64,000 nucleotides of DNA from Colwellia sp. Arc7-D (GTDB lineage: Bacteria; Pseudomonadota; Gammaproteobacteria; Enterobacterales; Alteromonadaceae), in contig NZ_CP028924.1 in the NCBI RefSeq assembly GCF_003061515.1, positions 3,534,001 to 3,598,000 of the forward strand, given 5' to 3'. Both the position numbers and the translations under genes were made by a program. Numbering within the stretch: position 1 is the stretch's first letter; the number at the start of each line of letters is the position of its first letter. The notes under the pieces were generated by a model. The model saw only the letters and a list, made by a program, of their open reading frames with translations. It was not told where the DNA came from and did no database searches. Below, one piece after another: positions 63,521 to 64,000 of this stretch.

Positions 63521-63546
63521 AAAAAGCAGCGAAGTTGCTGCTTTTT
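63521..63546 (-). terminator. Terminator after the molybdopterin-binding subunit gene
   Basis: Stem AAAAAGCAGC with GCTGCTTTTT around GAAGTT, 57-82 bases past the stop of the partial gene at the window end. Confidence 0.85.
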
Positions 63547-63602
63547 AAAGTGTTGAATAAAACTTAAGCCAAACTATATTGACTTAACTTTTAGCTATTT
63601 AA

Positions 63603-64000
63603 TTAAACAATACCATATTTTTTCAAAGGTAATTCTCTATAACGTTTACCTGTGGCATTAAATATAGCATTACAAATAGCCGGAGCGATAGGCGGAACGC
63701 CAGGCTCACCTACACCACCCGGAGGCGCATCACTTTCAATAATTTCAACATGTGTAGTGGGTGCATCTGCAATACGAGCCACTTGATAACTGTCGAAATT
63801 ATTTTGTTCGATAACACCATTTTTTGCTGTTAATTCACTGAAGAAGGTTAACGATAAAGCAAAAATAGCCGCGCCTTCCATTTGCGAGCGAATACGCTCA
63901 GGATTTACGGCTAAACCACAATCTACCGCCATCCACACATCATTAACTTTAATTTTTCCATCACTGTTTTCTGAAACCTCAACAATACAAGCAACGTAGC
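63603..64000 (-). CDS. Xanthine dehydrogenase family molybdopterin-binding subunit (3' part)
   Basis: C-terminal 132 residues of a large molybdenum hydroxylase; the frame is open to the window edge, so the gene continues beyond it. The segment VNDVWMAVDCGLAVNPERIRSQMEG and the later PPGGVGEPGVPPIAPAICNAIFNATGKR (both shown in part) are the family end with the active-site Glu in GVGEPGVPP. The type is close to the isoquinoline 1-oxidoreductase beta subunit (IorB), which binds molybdenum cytosine dinucleotide. An apparent internal GTG start at 63938 is not the true start. The substrate cannot be told. Confidence 0.88.
   Translation of the reverse strand, partial: YVACIVEVSENSDGKIKVNDVWMAVDCGLAVNPERIRSQMEGAAIFALSLTFFSELTAKNGVIEQNNFDSYQVARIADAPTTHVEIIESDAPPGGVGEPGVPPIAPAICNAIFNATGKRYRELPLKKYGIV

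Overview
This AT-rich chromosomal window looks like a marine gammaproteobacterium of the order Alteromonadales, most likely the Colwelliaceae (Colwellia or Thalassotalea type). The evidence is the rpsU-yqeY-dnaG-rpoD macromolecular synthesis operon, a long-form (528 aa) isocitrate lyase, DUF3083, DUF3820 and DUF2058 proteins, MetJ and LexA boxes of gamma-proteobacterial type, and large TonB-dependent receptors. I saw no rRNA, CRISPR array, prophage or insertion sequence. The genus is an inference from gene content.

Layout. 0-6.3 kb: a response regulator / CheC-like / diguanylate cyclase operon, a YgjP-type metallopeptidase, yebG behind a LexA box, dbpA and an alpha/beta hydrolase. 6.3-13.6 kb: a molybdenum cofactor block, with moeA divergent from a tightly packed moaA-mobA-moaB-modABC-moeB operon; mobA carries a -1 frameshift at a run of six G. 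13.6-18.6 kb: DUF3820, DUF3083, msrA behind two pairs of MetJ boxes, cnoX, and an HDOD protein. 18.7-28.6 kb: an acyl-CoA dehydrogenase, folB-folK-uppP, plsY, tsaD, and rpsU-yqeY-dnaG-rpoD. 28.7-36.6 kb: porin, TAXI-type TRAP transporter and a DctBD-like two-component system, all on the minus strand, with a sigma-54 promoter upstream of the porin. 37-42 kb: an MbnP/MbnH pair (copper-binding partner protein and di-heme enzyme) divergent from a secreted choice-of-anchor B/Calx-beta protein; then tRNA-Ile2 (CAU). 42.4-48.8 kb: benE with a divergent XRE-cupin regulator, a GST, an AraC regulator and a TonB-dependent receptor. 49-56 kb: isocitrate lyase and malate synthase G flanking a LysR regulator and lrgAB. 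56-59 kb: an orphan secreted protein and an ECF sigma factor operon with a membrane protein and a secreted coiled-coil protein. 59-64 kb: oxyR, a parvulin, msrPQ, a glutaredoxin-like protein, a DUF2058 protein and the 3' end of a xanthine dehydrogenase family subunit that runs off the window.

Themes. Molybdenum supply (modABC, moa/moe/mob) sits in the same window as two users of the cofactor, MsrP and the xanthine dehydrogenase-type subunit. Methionine oxidation repair appears twice: cytoplasmic MsrA, apparently under MetJ control, and periplasmic MsrPQ. Carbon uptake and C2 metabolism appear as the TRAP system, BenE, LrgAB and the glyoxylate shunt. The least characterised units are the MbnPH pair with its anchored neighbour, the ECF sigma operon, and the LysR-lrgAB pair set between the two glyoxylate shunt genes.
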